Assembly (NCBI GenBank): GCA_017882835.1
Contig: JADGOU010000137.1
Span: 1-7,482, forward strand
Direction of reading: 5' to 3'
Length of the DNA stretch: 7,482 bases
Source of the DNA: Frankiaceae bacterium
Lineage (GTDB): Bacteria > Actinomycetota > Actinomycetes > JADGOU01
Part shown: positions 6,920 to 7,482 of the stretch, in pieces
Layout of the letters: the number at the start of each line of letters is the position of its first letter
Numbering within the stretch: position 1 is the stretch's first letter
Program-made: the position numbers and the translations under genes
The notes under the pieces: model-generated
The model's database searches: none
What the model saw: the letters and a program-made list of their open reading frames with translations, nothing else
What the model was told of the DNA's origin: nothing

Positions 6920-6980
6920 ACCGCCGCCACCGCCCACCGTCCCGCCCCACGCCCGCCCACGCCCGCCCACCACCCGCCAC
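6920..6980 (+). terminator. C-rich, G-poor tract with 10-bp repeats, possible Rho-utilisation region
   Basis: Bases 6921-6980 contain about 42 C, 10 G, 7 A and 1 T. The 10-mer GCCCGCCCAC occurs twice in exact tandem (6951-6970), flanked by degenerate copies at 6941-6950 and 6971-6980. The tract begins 9 bases after the DUF3566 stop. C-rich, G-poor, unstructured RNA just after a stop codon is what Rho loads on, so this is a candidate Rho-dependent terminator for the gyrase operon. It could also be simple GC-rich slippage. Confidence 0.35.
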
Positions 6981-7036
6981 GATGTTGAGCCCACGCGCGG
7001 ATCCGCGGCGTCGATATCTACGTAGGGTCAACATCG
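6980..7036. repeat. Interrupted 12-bp inverted repeat enclosing smaller palindromes
   Basis: CGATGTTGA (6980-6988) is matched inverted by TCAACATCG (7028-7036), and beyond one bulged G the CCC at 6990-6992 pairs with GGG at 7025-7027. The 32-base interior contains the perfect palindrome CGCGGATCCGCG (6996-7007), GATATC (7013-7018) and CTACGTAG (7018-7025). No T-run follows. It may be a factor-independent terminator of the tail-less kind proposed for actinobacteria, or a DNA-level binding site; it separates the gyrase operon from the tRNA genes. Confidence 0.5.
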
Positions 7037-7070
7037 GCGCCAGGTGGCGGCCCACCGTTCGGGTGTGGGG

Positions 7071-7076
7071 TAGCCT
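7071..7076 (+). promoter_or_regulatory. Probable -10 box for tRNA-Ile
   Basis: TAGCCT fits TANNNT and is preceded by a G-run. Transcription would start near 7083, leaving a 26-base leader before the tRNA. No clear -35 is visible. A 7-bp dyad (GCCTCGC 7073-7079, GCGAGGC 7089-7095) overlaps it. Confidence 0.4.
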
Positions 7077-7108
7077 CGCCAAGGCGCCGCGAGGCGGTGC
7101 TAAGTCCC

Positions 7109-7182
7109 GGGCCTGTAGCTCAGCCGGTTAGAGCGCATCCCTGATAAGGATGAGGCCGGAGGTTCAAGTCCTCCCAGGCCCA
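7109..7182 (+). tRNA. ileT: tRNA-Ile (anticodon GAT)
   Basis: The full cloverleaf closes. Acceptor GGGCCTG (7109-7115) pairs with CAGGCCC (7175-7181), D-stem GCTC/GAGC, anticodon stem CATCC/GGATG around loop CTGATAA with GAT at 7143-7145, and T-stem GGAGG/CCTCC around TTCAAGT. The discriminator is A (7182). The next bases are CCG, so the 3' CCA is not encoded and must be added after transcription. It reads AUC and AUU codons. tRNA-Ile(GAT) followed by tRNA-Ala(TGC) downstream of gyrA is the arrangement in mycobacteria and relatives. Confidence 0.97.
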
Positions 7183-7186
7183 CCGC

Positions 7187-7198
7187 GGGCGTACGCCC
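7187..7198 (+). repeat. 12-bp perfect palindrome just after tRNA-Ile
   Basis: GGGCGTACGCCC is self-complementary; as RNA it gives a 4-bp GC stem with loop GUAC. It begins 5 bases after the tRNA end. It may help 3' processing or weak termination. There is no T-run, and the DLW-39 gene starts 28 bases later. Confidence 0.35.
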
Positions 7199-7225
7199 AC
7201 TCCGCCGACTCGTCAGGAGAGCCTT

Positions 7226-7354
7226 GTGTCGAGAAAGCTGCTCACTATTGCCTCGCTGATCGCCGCGACTGCTGCACTCGTTCGCCGCAGGCGTCAGCGG
7301 CGCGAGGAGCAGGACCTGTGGACGGAGGCCACCGCGCCGCCGGACCTGCGCTGA
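7226..7354 (+). CDS. DLW-39 family microprotein
   Basis: This is a 42-residue ORF with GTG start and a good Shine-Dalgarno AGGAG (7215-7219), 6 bases before the start. Residues 3-20 form a short hydrophobic helix (KLLTIASLIAATAALV), followed by a strongly basic RRRRQRR cluster (20-26). Then comes EEQ and DLWTEAT (30-36), the motif that names the actinobacterial DLW-39 family; the length is close to the family's usual 39 or so. Likely topology is one membrane segment with a cytoplasmic basic/acidic tail. It lies between tRNA-Ile and tRNA-Ala, as homologues commonly do near gyrA. Function is unknown. It is small enough to be missed by automated calling, but motif, length, ribosome site and location agree. 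Confidence 0.85.
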   Translation: MSRKLLTIASLIAATAALVRRRRQRREEQDLWTEATAPPDLR

Positions 7355-7408
7355 CCTGACGGCTAGCTCCAGATCGGGTCCGAGAATCGGGCCACCTACG
7401 TGGATCTC

Positions 7409-7481
7409 GGGGACGTAGCTCAACTGGCAGAGCACCGCCTTTGCAAGGCGGGGGTTGGGGGTTCGAGTCCCCCCGTCTCCA
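7409..7481 (+). tRNA. alaT: tRNA-Ala (anticodon TGC)
   Basis: The complete cloverleaf is within the window. Acceptor GGGGACG (7409-7415) pairs with CGTCTCC (7474-7480), including the G3:U70 wobble that is the main identity element for alanyl-tRNA synthetase. D-stem is GCTC/GAGC, anticodon stem CCGCC/GGCGG around TTTGCAA with TGC at 7442-7444, and T-stem GGGGG/CCCCC around TTCGAGT. The discriminator is A (7481); only one base follows, so whether CCA is encoded cannot be seen. No promoter was recognised in the 54 bases after the DLW-39 gene, so it may be cotranscribed with it. Confidence 0.97.
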
Positions 7482-7482
7482 C

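Noticed and set aside
7100..7435. 111-codon open frame on the - strand across the tRNA genes, and a 69-codon + frame at 7150-7359
   Set aside because: Both run through tRNA sequence. The - frame contains the typical spurious translation of tRNA complements, and the + frame is out of register with the DLW-39 gene.
1..7482. Mobile elements, CRISPR arrays, inteins, or defence/toxin systems
   Set aside because: None seen. gyrA and gyrB are uninterrupted, with normal lengths and no intein splice motifs, and the gaps contain no transposase remnants or regularly spaced repeats.

Overview
The window is a stretch of core chromosome from a high-GC Gram-positive bacterium (Actinomycetota). Gene order is the standard one next to the actinobacterial replication origin: recF, dciA (DUF721), gyrB, gyrA, a DUF3566 membrane protein, tRNA-Ile(GAT), a DLW-39 family microprotein and tRNA-Ala(TGC). 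Every gene lies on the + strand. High G+C, frequent GTG starts (dciA, gyrB, gyrA, DUF3566 and DLW-39 all use GTG) and the two actinobacteria-restricted families (DUF3566, DLW-39) support this placement. Family or genus cannot be fixed by eye. GyrA resembles Streptomyces-type sequences at the QRDR (Ser) more than mycobacterial ones (Ala).

Bases 1-1549 hold the 3' part of recF (start codon upstream of the window) and dciA, whose start overlaps the end of recF by 11 bases. Bases 1550-1846 are a 297-base non-coding region. It holds a probable gyrB promoter (TACACT at 1678), interleaved inverted repeats just upstream of it, and a structured leader with two mutually exclusive hairpins plus a small hairpin touching the gyrB ribosome-binding site. 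gyrB (1847-3796) and gyrA (3873-6347) encode a complete, apparently functional DNA gyrase. They are separated by 76 bases that contain a 7-bp stem-loop. The DUF3566 gene (6360-6911) follows gyrA after 12 bases, with its Shine-Dalgarno overlapping the gyrA stop codon.

Bases 6912-7108 are non-coding. They hold a very C-rich, G-poor tract with 10-bp repeats, then a 12-bp interrupted inverted repeat enclosing smaller palindromes, then a probable promoter for tRNA-Ile. The end of the window is tRNA-Ile, the 42-residue DLW-39 ORF, and a complete tRNA-Ala with the G3:U70 identity pair.

Functionally the region combines replication and repair (RecF, DciA), DNA topology (GyrA2GyrB2) and translation (two tRNAs). 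No mobile element, CRISPR array, toxin-antitoxin or defence system is visible. The points most worth a second look are the folded gyrB leader, the palindromic boundary after DUF3566, and the two small uncharacterised membrane proteins attached to the gyrase locus.
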